From: CAZPMT01 sp964587655
Lineage (GTDB): Bacteria > Hydrogenedentota > Hydrogenedentia > Hydrogenedentales > SLHB01
Direction of reading: 5' to 3'
DNA length: 19,914 nt
NCBI GenBank assembly: GCA_964587655.1
Contig: CAZPMT010000104.1
Span: 1-19,914, forward strand
Positions within the stretch are counted from its first letter, which is position 1. Each line of letters opens with the position of its first letter. Both the position numbers and the translations under genes were made by a program. Under the pieces are notes generated by a model, which was given only the letters and a program-made list of their open reading frames with translations, was not told where the DNA came from and searched no databases. Below, piece by piece: positions 6,101 to 12,812 of the stretch.

Positions 6101-9100
6101 TTTGTGGTTGGCCGGTTGATCAGCAAGTACGGACCACCCGGAAACGCGGCCTGAAGATCCGGCACGTTCGGAAGATACGCGCAGAACAACTGCTCGCCAC
6201 CCAGGTCGAGTTCGCGTTTCATCTCTCCGGTCCGGACGTTCCATACGCGGATAGTGCCGTCCTGCGAGCCCGTAACGGCCTCGTCTCCGTCTTCGGAGAA
6301 CGCCACGGAAAGGACACCGGAATGCTCGAACCGCCGCAATTCTTGCCCGGTCTCGATGTCCCAAAGGCGCGCGGTGCCATCCTGTGAGCCTGTCATGACC
6401 TCCGTGGACAGATAGCCTGTGGGCCGGAAGGCCACCGAGGTGACCTCGTCGAAATGTCCCTTCAGGTCAGGGATGCCTTCAAATATCGTGTTGAAGGGCT
6501 CATTGCCGTTGAACACGCGTTCCTTTAGCAGGCTATAGGGATTCCACAGCGTCCCCTCGGATTCCCGGCGAACGCCTTGCCGGAGGAAGCCTTGCGTGCC
6601 CGTAAGCAGATGGGCGCCGTCCTGCGAGAAGGCAAAGGCCGTGATGCCTGAACTCTGGGTCAACGTGGCTATTTCACCTTGACAGGGATCTCCTTCAGCT
6701 CTTCCTTCAGCTTTTGCTCCTCCTTCGCCAACGTCGCCACTTACAAGCGTGTAGTCATACTTGCCATCATCGAGTGCGACATAATCGTCAAGGGCCGTGC
6801 GTTCACCTTCGCCCTCACCTTCACCCTCACCTTCGCCTTCGCCTTCGCCCTCGCCTTCGCCCTCACCTTCGCCTTCGCCCTCGCCTTCGCCCTCACCTTC
6901 GCCTTCACCTTCGCCTTCGCCTTCGCCTTCGCCCTCACCCTCACCTTCGCCTTCACCCTCACCTTCACCTTCGCCGCCGGTTGTTTTCACTTCGACAGTG
7001 GCTGTCTTCGTATTGGCGCCGGCAAGCGAGACAACCGTCAACGAGACACTGTATTTTCCAGGCGCGGAGTAGACATGTGTGGGGTCTTTGAGGGAGCTTG
7101 AACTGTCGTCACCGAAATTCCAATGCCAGCTAAAGACTGGCGAGGAACCTTCGGCGGTAAGATCGAGGAAACGGATCGTCTCGTTGACGATCGGGGGCGT
7201 GTAGGAGAAGCCGGCTTTCGGCGCGATGGGCCGCAACGGCGGTATCACGCGAATCTCCGTACAGAGGACGTACGGGGCAGGCTCTTCGTTGCTGACGTAG
7301 CCGCTCGGGAACGTCAATTGCACAAAGAACCCGGTCCATTCCGTCTCCGCAGGCGTCGGCTCAGCCACGTAACGGTTTACCCCCGCGGGCGCAAGGACCG
7401 TTGAAGTCCACCCCGGCGGTGCGGGATTCAACTCTGTGTTGAAGCGGAAGTCGCGCTTGGCGGATTTCGCGGTCCAGAGAAGGACTTGCGATGGCGCATC
7501 CTGAACTTGAACGACGATGCGGCCCTCATTCTCGACGGTCCATGCGAAGCGCGGACGCTGCTTTTCCGGATCGATGAGCGAGCGATACCAGGGGGCGATG
7601 AGCAACAAGGCATTTTCATATCCGCCCAAACCGTGGTTACTATTGGGGACGTAAGTGAGGTATTTCTCGCCGAGCAGATCGCGGAAATAGAACTGGGCGC
7701 TGTCTGGCAGGAAGAACTCGTCGCCCGTCGAGTTGATGATGAGCTTCGGCATGTTCAGACGTTCGCGGTATTCGTACGGGTCGGCCATCTGCAACAGGGT
7801 CTGGCCTTGCGTCGTGTTAAGGTAATGGAAGATGTAAAGGTTGTCATAATCCTCGATGGCCTGCGAGAAGAAGCCGTATACGCCCCGGTGGTGCTCCATC
7901 TGAACATCTATGTTGAGCACGTCGATCACGATGGGTGCGATGGCCGCGACGCGCGGGTCCGCCGCCGCTGTCAACCAGGTTGTCCAGCCTCGCTTTGATG
8001 CGCCGGTGATCACGAAGTCTTTGACTTTGACCGGCACGTCGGGGCTCTTCAATTCGCCAAGGAAGTCCTGAATCGTGTCCATTGCGCGGACGGCGCTCTT
8101 AGCCATCGGGAACACCGCGGGCCAATTCTCGTCGCCGGTGTCGAGATACCTCTTGTAGGAGAGGGAGAGGATCTCGTCCTCTGAACGGCCTGCTTTCCCG
8201 AGGGCCGCGTCCGGGTCGCCGACGAAGATTAGCGGTTGATTGGGCACCTGCTCGAGTAAGCCCACGACGGACCCGGTTTCTTTCGCGAAAGCAACGATCT
8301 CCGGAGCCACGTCCGAAGCTTGACGGCCTGAGGCGTTGCTGCCGCCTTCGATCAGCAGCAGAGCGCGCGTGTTCTTCACGACATCAGGTTTGACGATGGT
8401 CAGCCAGTGTTGCCACTTCGAGTCCAGTGAGCCGCCGAGCGTCTCGGCCCGGTAGACTTCTTGGGGCGTGCGCCATTGCTGCGAAGTGAACTTCATGATG
8501 TATGCGGTGACGCCCGGCAGGCTGACGACTTGGTTTGGCTTGGCCGGGCGTGAGTAGGCCGGGTCGGCCCGCCGGACGTAACGGTCGAGCGCCTTGGGCG
8601 CGAAGACACTCACATAGCCTTCTTTCGTCACGCTGCTCGATCTCACTGCCGTGGTAACGGTCAACTTGACGTTGTACGATCCGGGATCCGTGTAGCGGTG
8701 TTTCGGGGACGGCTGGGTGCTCGTGGCGGCGTCGCCGAACTCCCAGCGCCAAGTCGTGATGGCGAGGTTGCCGTGTATGGATTCGTCCGTGAACTGGAAT
8801 TCCTCATCAGTGAGTGCGCGGCGTCTGTCCGCGGAGAACTCGGCCTGAAGCGGGTAGTAGTCCACGATGACCGGCTTCGTGATGCTGTCGGAGCCGTGAT
8901 CGGTATACACGGTGAGACTGACGTTGAACGTGCCCGGTTGTGTGTAGGTATGCTGCGGACTTGGGTCATTGCTTAGTTTGCCGTCGCCGAATTTCCACAG
9001 CCAGGCCTTGATGGGACGCGTACCGGCCACTGATGTGTCCGTGAATTGTGTCGTGGCGTTGACGACCGCTTCACCCACCTCGAAACCGGCCTTAGGAAGC

Positions 9101-10032
9101 ACGATGGCGCGGACCAAGATGGGCGTCGTCTTTGCGCTGCTTCCGAAGCGGTTCGAGACCGTGAGCGTGACAGCATAGTTGCCCGAGGCCGTGTATGCGT
9201 GCTGCGGGTTGCGTTCGGTGCTCGTGGCGCCGTCGCCAAACTCCCACAGCCAGCTTGTAATGGGTTCCACGCCTGAAGTGGAGCGATCCGTGAAGAAGAG
9301 GATCTCTCCCGTAAACACGTCCGTCGAGGACACTGCGAAATCGGCTGCGGGGATACTTCCGCTAACGACGATAAAGTCTTTCTTTGCGGCCTGCTGTGAT
9401 CGCAATGCCGTATAGACCGTCAGGGTGACGGTGTAACTGCCCTCTTCCGCGTACACGTGGTTCGGATTGAGGAGATTGCCCTCGGTTACCTTCGTGCCGT
9501 CGCCGAAATCCCAGACGCGCCGAATAATCGGTTCGCCAGGCAAGGCAGTCTGTGATTGATCCATGAACGACACGGCGTGTCCGGGTTCCGGCACTTGATT
9601 GTCGACGCTGAAATCGGCGACCAATAGCGCTTGGGCGTATACCTCGACCACCTTCGTGGCGGCGCCGTCGGACGCGACGAGAACGGTACCGATGCTGTCG
9701 CCCAGCGTCATCTGACCGCGGTCGATACTGACCGGAATGGAGATGGCGTCCAATGGTCCCGCGCTGACGCATCCGGCGGCGGTGTCGCGGCAAGCTTCGA
9801 CGCGAATCCACGGGTCCGGCGAACTCACGGCCAAGGGAGCCATGCCCGTCGATGACGCGTTCTTCGTCACAACCAAATTCAGCGTCTGCTGATTCGCGCC
9901 GAAATCAAGGCGCCCCGGCGTGGCCGTGAGTTCGACGCCGAGATCGACAGGCCACCACGGACACCCGGCCACGGCGGCGCCGAGCGCTAACAGAAGAATC
10001 GCTCTCGCTAGATCACTTCGGACACAAAACAT
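3160..10032 (-). CDS. Giant lipoprotein: PKD repeats, two PhoPQ-related hydrolase domains (one split by a WD40 propeller) and a C45-type Ntn hydrolase
   Basis: The product has about 2,290 residues. I prefer the ATG at 10032 because GAGGAG lies 8 nt upstream; the ATG at 10038 is only 2 nt from it. Residues below count from 10038. A signal peptide with lipobox AVAGC (C26) indicates a lipid-anchored exported protein. In order: a BACON-like Ig domain (about 30-135); PKD domains (about 138-228, 229-314, 315-396, 397-478) with DFGDG/EFGDG motifs; PhoPQ-related alpha/beta hydrolase 1 (about 480-938) with GASKRGW (S681), STGDEFF and NSNHG; PKD 5 (about 940-1020); (Gly-Glu)29 (about 1022-1079); hydrolase 2, beginning ALDDYV at about 1082, interrupted by seven WD40 repeats (about 1130-1450) and resuming at GYEPYVLDL (about 1464) with GGSKRGW (S1649); and a C45 acyltransferase/hydrolase-like domain (about 1925-2292) with nucleophile C2026 in TCSSFAAW. 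Natural substrates are unknown. It is transcribed divergently from the pseudokinase operon. Confidence 0.85.
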   Translation of the reverse strand: MFCVRSDLARAILLLALGAAVAGCPWWPVDLGVELTATPGRLDFGANQQTLNLVVTKNASSTGMAPLAVSSPDPWIRVEACRDTAAGCVSAGPLDAISIPVSIDRGQMTLGDSIGTVLVASDGAATKVVEVYAQALLVADFSVDNQVPEPGHAVSFMDQSQTALPGEPIIRRVWDFGDGTKVTEGNLLNPNHVYAEEGSYTVTLTVYTALRSQQAAKKDFIVVSGSIPAADFAVSSTDVFTGEILFFTDRSTSGVEPITSWLWEFGDGATSTERNPQHAYTASGNYAVTLTVSNRFGSSAKTTPILVRAIVLPKAGFEVGEAVVNATTQFTDTSVAGTRPIKAWLWKFGDGKLSNDPSPQHTYTQPGTFNVSLTVYTDHGSDSITKPVIVDYYPLQAEFSADRRRALTDEEFQFTDESIHGNLAITTWRWEFGDAATSTQPSPKHRYTDPGSYNVKLTVTTAVRSSSVTKEGYVSVFAPKALDRYVRRADPAYSRPAKPNQVVSLPGVTAYIMKFTSQQWRTPQEVYRAETLGGSLDSKWQHWLTIVKPDVVKNTRALLLIEGGSNASGRQASDVAPEIVAFAKETGSVVGLLEQVPNQPLIFVGDPDAALGKAGRSEDEILSLSYKRYLDTGDENWPAVFPMAKSAVRAMDTIQDFLGELKSPDVPVKVKDFVITGASKRGWTTWLTAAADPRVAAIAPIVIDVLNIDVQMEHHRGVYGFFSQAIEDYDNLYIFHYLNTTQGQTLLQMADPYEYRERLNMPKLIINSTGDEFFLPDSAQFYFRDLLGEKYLTYVPNSNHGLGGYENALLLIAPWYRSLIDPEKQRPRFAWTVENEGRIVVQVQDAPSQVLLWTAKSAKRDFRFNTELNPAPPGWTSTVLAPAGVNRYVAEPTPAETEWTGFFVQLTFPSGYVSNEEPAPYVLCTEIRVIPPLRPIAPKAGFSYTPPIVNETIRFLDLTAEGSSPVFSWHWNFGDDSSSSLKDPTHVYSAPGKYSVSLTVVSLAGANTKTATVEVKTTGGEGEGEGEGEGEGEGEGEGEGEGEGEGEGEGEGEGEGEGEGEGEGEGEGEGEGEGEGERTALDDYVALDDGKYDYTLVSGDVGEGGAKAEGRAEGDPCQGEIATLTQSSGITAFAFSQDGAHLLTGTQGFLRQGVRRESEGTLWNPYSLLKERVFNGNEPFNTIFEGIPDLKGHFDEVTSVAFRPTGYLSTEVMTGSQDGTARLWDIETGQELRRFEHSGVLSVAFSEDGDEAVTGSQDGTIRVWNVRTGEMKRELDLGGEQLFCAYLPNVPDLQAAFPGGPYLLINRPTTNSVRIINLVTGAPMRTYLGHTAEVRYAVISQDGAYVLTGSADATVKLWGLKTADLIRTFRGHTDVVTGVAFHPWDSTQILSGSSDRTATLWDTGTGTPIFTFMCHGAGITHVGFSPTDGSHAWSSSTDGTISKWSIWGASEKSAAAAVDSTPGYEPYVLDLTSQQWRTSSEIQTPISPQRHPEDTDPLWHHWLSVIVPDRIRTSTALLVIAGGSTYSSAPDWSSQYALDDLERIAVEIAVRTGSVVGMLNDVPNEPITFTDEIGMRSRSEDEIIAYSYDKYLRTGDSYWPALLPMVKSAVKAMDAVQEFCDPKSPTPVRAHLADPVDVQKFMVTGGSKRGWTTWLTAAVDRRVVAIAPMVIDVLNMDQQMIHHRRAYGYWSPAIYDYDQMGVLDRLLKVDPQNPDDRATSLLRIVDPYEYRGRLGLPKYIINSTGDEFFLPDASQFYFKDLIGQKYLNALPNTNHSLSGASDEAAAGLLAFYWQAVLMQAPMPQFSWTFEADGSIRVTAVTTPSQVTLWQAHNDNVRDFRLDTIGASWQATALLGDEEGVYTGRVSTPAKGWTAFFVQLTYTSAVPGAPLTFSTTVRVLPDTYPVFDGRRFSVGEGPDEAPVSVVHGTPYEMGYQYGRLMRLDIQSFIPQLIAYAQSVDGVRFSDANLDAAWEAAANPDYADPRFAEEISGVADGVANTPAQAAQWEIWIQRAHMVAALDNATCSSFAAWRDATANGNLLQTQNLDSVLLFGAQAYEHPAIVVYIPDDGVPHANATFAGLVGSFTGINLAGVTLSAVSNPQPGVPYGVGDLHGLDSTSMLRGVLYDARRLSDAFTAVSDATRVKRYHYIIGDGLWENNAVKIRAWESLPPPGNFIFWYENDSSDENAPNVLPGILYSVSGDSLAHLLNGEALLWEQISGQYGEHDPQSMLELSQDVEAKGSSVELRNVMNVLYDADSVRFWVSYAQDTTNGPREAYENPYVQVRLGNYLP
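6802..6975 (-). repeat. Hexanucleotide array encoding (Gly-Glu)29
   Basis: A 174-bp array of 29 hexamers (GGY-GAR codons on the minus strand) encodes an uninterrupted Gly-Glu spacer inside the giant lipoprotein. A higher-order 30-bp period is visible: the word GCCTTCGCCCTCGCCTTCGC recurs at 6842 and 6872 (plus strand). The array keeps all six frames open, which explains the Pro-Ser, Lys-Val and similar shadow frames here. It is a candidate for length change by slippage in whole hexamers, which would keep the frame. Confidence 0.95.
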
Positions 10033-10038
10033 GAACAT

Positions 10039-10639
10039 CGCTCCTCATCAAGGACCTAACACGGCCCAGCGGCCACCCCGAGGGTGTCCCTCCCGGCCTT
10101 AGAGCGTGTACGCAAAGTGTCCGCGCCGTTCGCATCGGAAGTCACAACCTATCTGAAGGCGCCAGCCATGTAGGTCCGGTTTGTAACCGGACCAGCTCAG
10201 CGGCCTCCCCAATATGTTGCGCATGACTTGGTCCGGTTACAAACCGGACCTACATGGGCTTCCCGTACACCCTCTTACATCCCTCCAGGCAAAGTCCTAT
10301 GTACCCTAATCATGCCAGTTCCGACGCCACGAGTCAACAGTTTATTGCATTGCTCCCAAGAACCTTGCGCGGCACAAGGCGCACTCCGCAAATCAGTGGG
10401 GGGCCATCCATGTCGAGGGGTTATTTCGTTACTATATCAGCAAATGACGTTTAGAATGGAGGCCGGTTGCACGACATGCACTGTCTGTCTACGCTCGGCG
10501 TTCTTGGATGCGTTTGGCGGCGGGATTCCGAAAAGCGTTGCATTCGAGGTGATATTTGCACATTTCACAGATTGCAGACGGCCAACGCTCGCGATGATAG
10601 CGGCGCCGTGGAATTGCCCGCTCTGCAACTTGGCGGCAT
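10039..10639. other. Intergenic region between divergent genes
   Basis: This is the 5' side of both the giant lipoprotein gene (minus) and the pseudokinase operon (plus). It contains the 28-bp inverted repeat described separately. Frames in 10228-10716 look non-coding. One minus-strand frame (10489-10716) has a Cys-rich patch, CEMCKYHLEC, but lacks a clear start and ribosome binding site, so I do not call it. Confidence 0.5.
10167..10256. repeat. 28-bp perfect inverted repeat with nested palindromes (REP/BIME-like)
   Basis: Positions 10167-10194 and 10229-10256 are perfect reverse complements separated by 34 bp. Each arm is itself a hairpin: GGTCCGGTT, a three-base loop (TGT or ACA), and AACCGGACC. 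The element therefore holds four copies of a 9-bp word. This doublet-of-palindromes layout is typical of BIME/REP or MITE-like elements rather than a simple operator. It lies about 130 bp upstream of the giant lipoprotein gene. Confidence 0.85.
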
Positions 10640-10668
10640 TTGACTATATGGGATCTTCTTCCTAAGAT
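10640..10668 (+). promoter_or_regulatory. Candidate sigma-70 promoter of the pseudokinase-lyase-uridine kinase operon
   Basis: TTGACT (10640-10645) and TAAGAT (10663-10668) are spaced by exactly 17 bp on the plus strand, about 115 bp upstream of the first gene. Transcription would begin near 10675. A small 7-bp stem-loop (10672-10688) and an 11-bp inverted repeat (10714-10742) would then lie in the leader. This is pattern-based evidence only. Confidence 0.4.
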
Positions 10669-10713
10669 GTAGCGAGCGAGGCGCTCGCGACGCCTTGACT
10701 CGTGTCGGGAGTT

Positions 10714-10742
10714 CACAGTTTGTCAAATCACGACAAACTGTG
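10714..10742. promoter_or_regulatory. Operator-like 11-bp perfect inverted repeat
   Basis: CACAGTTTGTC (10714-10724) and GACAAACTGTG (10732-10742) are perfect reverse complements with a 7-bp AT-rich spacer. They end 39 bp before the pseudokinase start codon. The symmetry and half-site length suit a dimeric helix-turn-helix repressor. A leader RNA hairpin is the alternative. Confidence 0.5.
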
Positions 10743-10781
10743 CGGAGGGCGGGCAAGATCATTCAGCGGAGACGTTAACGG

Positions 10782-12776
10782 ATGGAACGGAACCGAAACC
10801 AGCTCTTTTGTTTGCTCGCCGTTCAGTCGAGCAGGGTCGATGCAGTCGAACTTGCCTCGCGTGTCTCCGCGTTCATGGACGCGCCCTCGCAGGATTTCGC
10901 GCGGCGCGTAGTCGAATCCGGTCTGCTTTCGGAAGATGAAGCGCGGCGCGTGTCCAGCGCCACCGAATCCCTCCTTTCAGCGTTCAGCGGTGACGCGACG
11001 CTTGCGATGGCTTGTCTCGATGCCGACGGTCGAGTCCGGGAGGGACTTGCTGGGCAGGCGTCCATGCCTGCCACCCGCGTTTTCGATGGCGCCACGTTGC
11101 GCGAGACGCTTCGCGGCACGAAGTCGCTATCTGAAAGGTTGAACCTTCTGCCGCACCTTGTGGATGTTTGCCGGGCCATCGGCGTGGCGCACGGGCGGGG
11201 CATCACGCATCGTGGCCTCCACCCGGGCGTCATCGCGATCAGCGAATTCGGCGAGAGCATCGCGCGGGACTGGTCCCTGTGCAAGACGCGGCGCAAGGAG
11301 GACACGCAGGCCGCGAAGCTCAACGCGGCGCTCGATGCGTTGCGGTCGGGTAAGAGGACGGTGCTGGACCCGGCGTTCCTGGCGCCGGAGCTCGCGCTCG
11401 GACATATGGAATCGGTGGACGCGCGGACCGACGTCTATGCGCTGGGCGCAATGCTGTATGAGATCCTGACGGGCCAGCCGCCGTTCGCGGGCGAGGATCC
11501 CGGCGAGGTACTCAGCGCCATTGCGTCGAAGAGGCCCGAAGCCATTTCCGGGATCGAGCCGACGGCCCCCACGGACTTGGCCAACATCTGCGAACGGGCC
11601 ATGCACCGGGAACCATCCGCGCGGTACGCCTCGGCGAAACACCTGGCGGAAGAAATCGAGCGGTCCGTCATGTCTCTTCCGAAGGCCCGTGTGGAAGCGG
11701 CGTCCCAACCGCTTTCCGCCGCCGCCGACTCAAAGCCCCGGATCTCTCTCGTTCTCGCGTGGGGGTTGCTTGTGTTGGTGATCTGTATCGCAGCCGTCTC
11801 TCAATGGCGCGTCGTTCAGGAGCGGGATCGGGCCGCGGCGGCGTTGCGCGAGGAGCAACAGAAGGTCGCAGCAACCCAGGACGCGCATGACAAGCTCGTG
11901 CAGGATCTCGAGGACGCCAGGAACGCACGCCGCGAGGCGGAAGCGGAACGTGACAAAGCCGACGCGATGCGCCAAACGGCTCTCGAGAATGCCCGCCAAA
12001 TCGAGGAGCGTGTCAAGAAGAAGCAGACAACGCCCGCGGAACCAACGCCCGCGGGGCCGGCGGAGGTCCCGCAGCAGACGCCGGAGACGACCGAGACGCC
12101 GGTTCAGCCGCCGATCGTCGCGCCGCCCAATATGCCCGCGAGATTTCTCGGACCTTACGCGGGAGGCGCCAGGGGGGACGCGGGCCAGCGTCCGCCGGGC
12201 ATCACAAAGGCTGACCTTGCGAAAGCATTGCCGCAGCTCGAGAGTGCGCTCAAGATGAAAGAGGGCCAGGGCGGCAAGATGGCCGTGATGGTGGGCGCGC
12301 CCGGCGAAGAATTGGCTGAGAGCCTTCAGAAGATAGGCTTCAAGGGCGGTGATGTCATTACGAACATTAACCGGTCGGCTATCGAGGACGTCGACCAGGC
12401 GAAGAACGCCTTCGATGGCGTCAAGAACGATTCCGGTTTCACCGTTCGCATCGTGCGTGACGGGCAGTCCAGTTGGATGCGCGTAAACGTGTTCGATCAT
12501 CTGCCCAAGATTCTTGTCAAACCGCTTGCACCGGCGCCGCCGAAGCCTGCCGAGCCACCGCAACAAGCCGCGCCGGAATCTCCAGCGACGCCTCCGCAGG
12601 AACCCGCCGCGACGCCACCGGAGGAAGCGCCGGAGGCTGGACTTTCCTCGGCGGACCAGCCCGCCGCCGAACCGTCCGAATCCGCCGCAGTTCCGGCTTC
12701 GCCCGACAGCGCACCCGCGGAACAGAACCCTTCTACGGAAACGACCGAAGAGACTGAGACTTCGGAACAGCGCTAG
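10782..12776 (+). CDS. Transmembrane Hanks-type pseudokinase with extracytoplasmic coiled coil and PDZ domain
   Basis: The product has 664 residues. Residues about 100-300 show a Ser/Thr-kinase fold: SLSERLNLL; AHGRGITHRGLHP at the catalytic loop; RDWSLCK at the DFG position (D163); FLAPE (A201-P202-E203); and DARTDVYALGAMLYEILTG. The HRD aspartate is replaced by glycine (G145), the following Lys and Asn are also changed, and I see no Gly-rich loop or VAIK lysine. Phosphotransfer is therefore unlikely. A membrane helix (about 321-342) is followed by a charged coiled coil (about 345-410), a Pro-rich linker, a PDZ-like domain (about 490-570, including FKGGDVITNINRSAI) and a Pro/Ala/Glu-rich tail. 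The start has GGAG 10 nt upstream. The gene is first in an operon, 36 bp before the polysaccharide lyase gene. A role in sensing or scaffolding at the envelope is inference. Confidence 0.8.
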   Translation: MERNRNQLFCLLAVQSSRVDAVELASRVSAFMDAPSQDFARRVVESGLLSEDEARRVSSATESLLSAFSGDATLAMACLDADGRVREGLAGQASMPATRVFDGATLRETLRGTKSLSERLNLLPHLVDVCRAIGVAHGRGITHRGLHPGVIAISEFGESIARDWSLCKTRRKEDTQAAKLNAALDALRSGKRTVLDPAFLAPELALGHMESVDARTDVYALGAMLYEILTGQPPFAGEDPGEVLSAIASKRPEAISGIEPTAPTDLANICERAMHREPSARYASAKHLAEEIERSVMSLPKARVEAASQPLSAAADSKPRISLVLAWGLLVLVICIAAVSQWRVVQERDRAAAALREEQQKVAATQDAHDKLVQDLEDARNARREAEAERDKADAMRQTALENARQIEERVKKKQTTPAEPTPAGPAEVPQQTPETTETPVQPPIVAPPNMPARFLGPYAGGARGDAGQRPPGITKADLAKALPQLESALKMKEGQGGKMAVMVGAPGEELAESLQKIGFKGGDVITNINRSAIEDVDQAKNAFDGVKNDSGFTVRIVRDGQSSWMRVNVFDHLPKILVKPLAPAPPKPAEPPQQAAPESPATPPQEPAATPPEEAPEAGLSSADQPAAEPSESAAVPASPDSAPAEQNPSTETTEETETSEQR

Positions 12777-12812
12777 ATCAAACAAGATCCACGCGTCACG
12801 GGAGAACACAAA

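Noticed and set aside
5428..6387. 319-codon plus-strand frame inside the giant lipoprotein gene
   Set aside because: Antisense to clear WD40 repeats and hydrolase sequence; Arg-rich with no recognisable motif.
6797..7072. Plus-strand Pro-Ser repeat frame and other dipeptide-repeat frames over the same DNA
   Set aside because: They are other-frame readings of the hexamer array that encodes Gly-Glu in the minus-strand lipoprotein gene.
10228..10665. 145-codon plus-strand frame in the intergenic region
   Set aside because: It starts inside the inverted repeat, lacks a ribosome binding site and has no protein-like pattern.
10489..10716. 75-codon minus-strand frame with CEMCKYHLEC
   Set aside because: The Cys cluster is suggestive of a zinc site, but there is no convincing start or ribosome binding site and it overlaps the candidate promoter region. 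Too weak to call.
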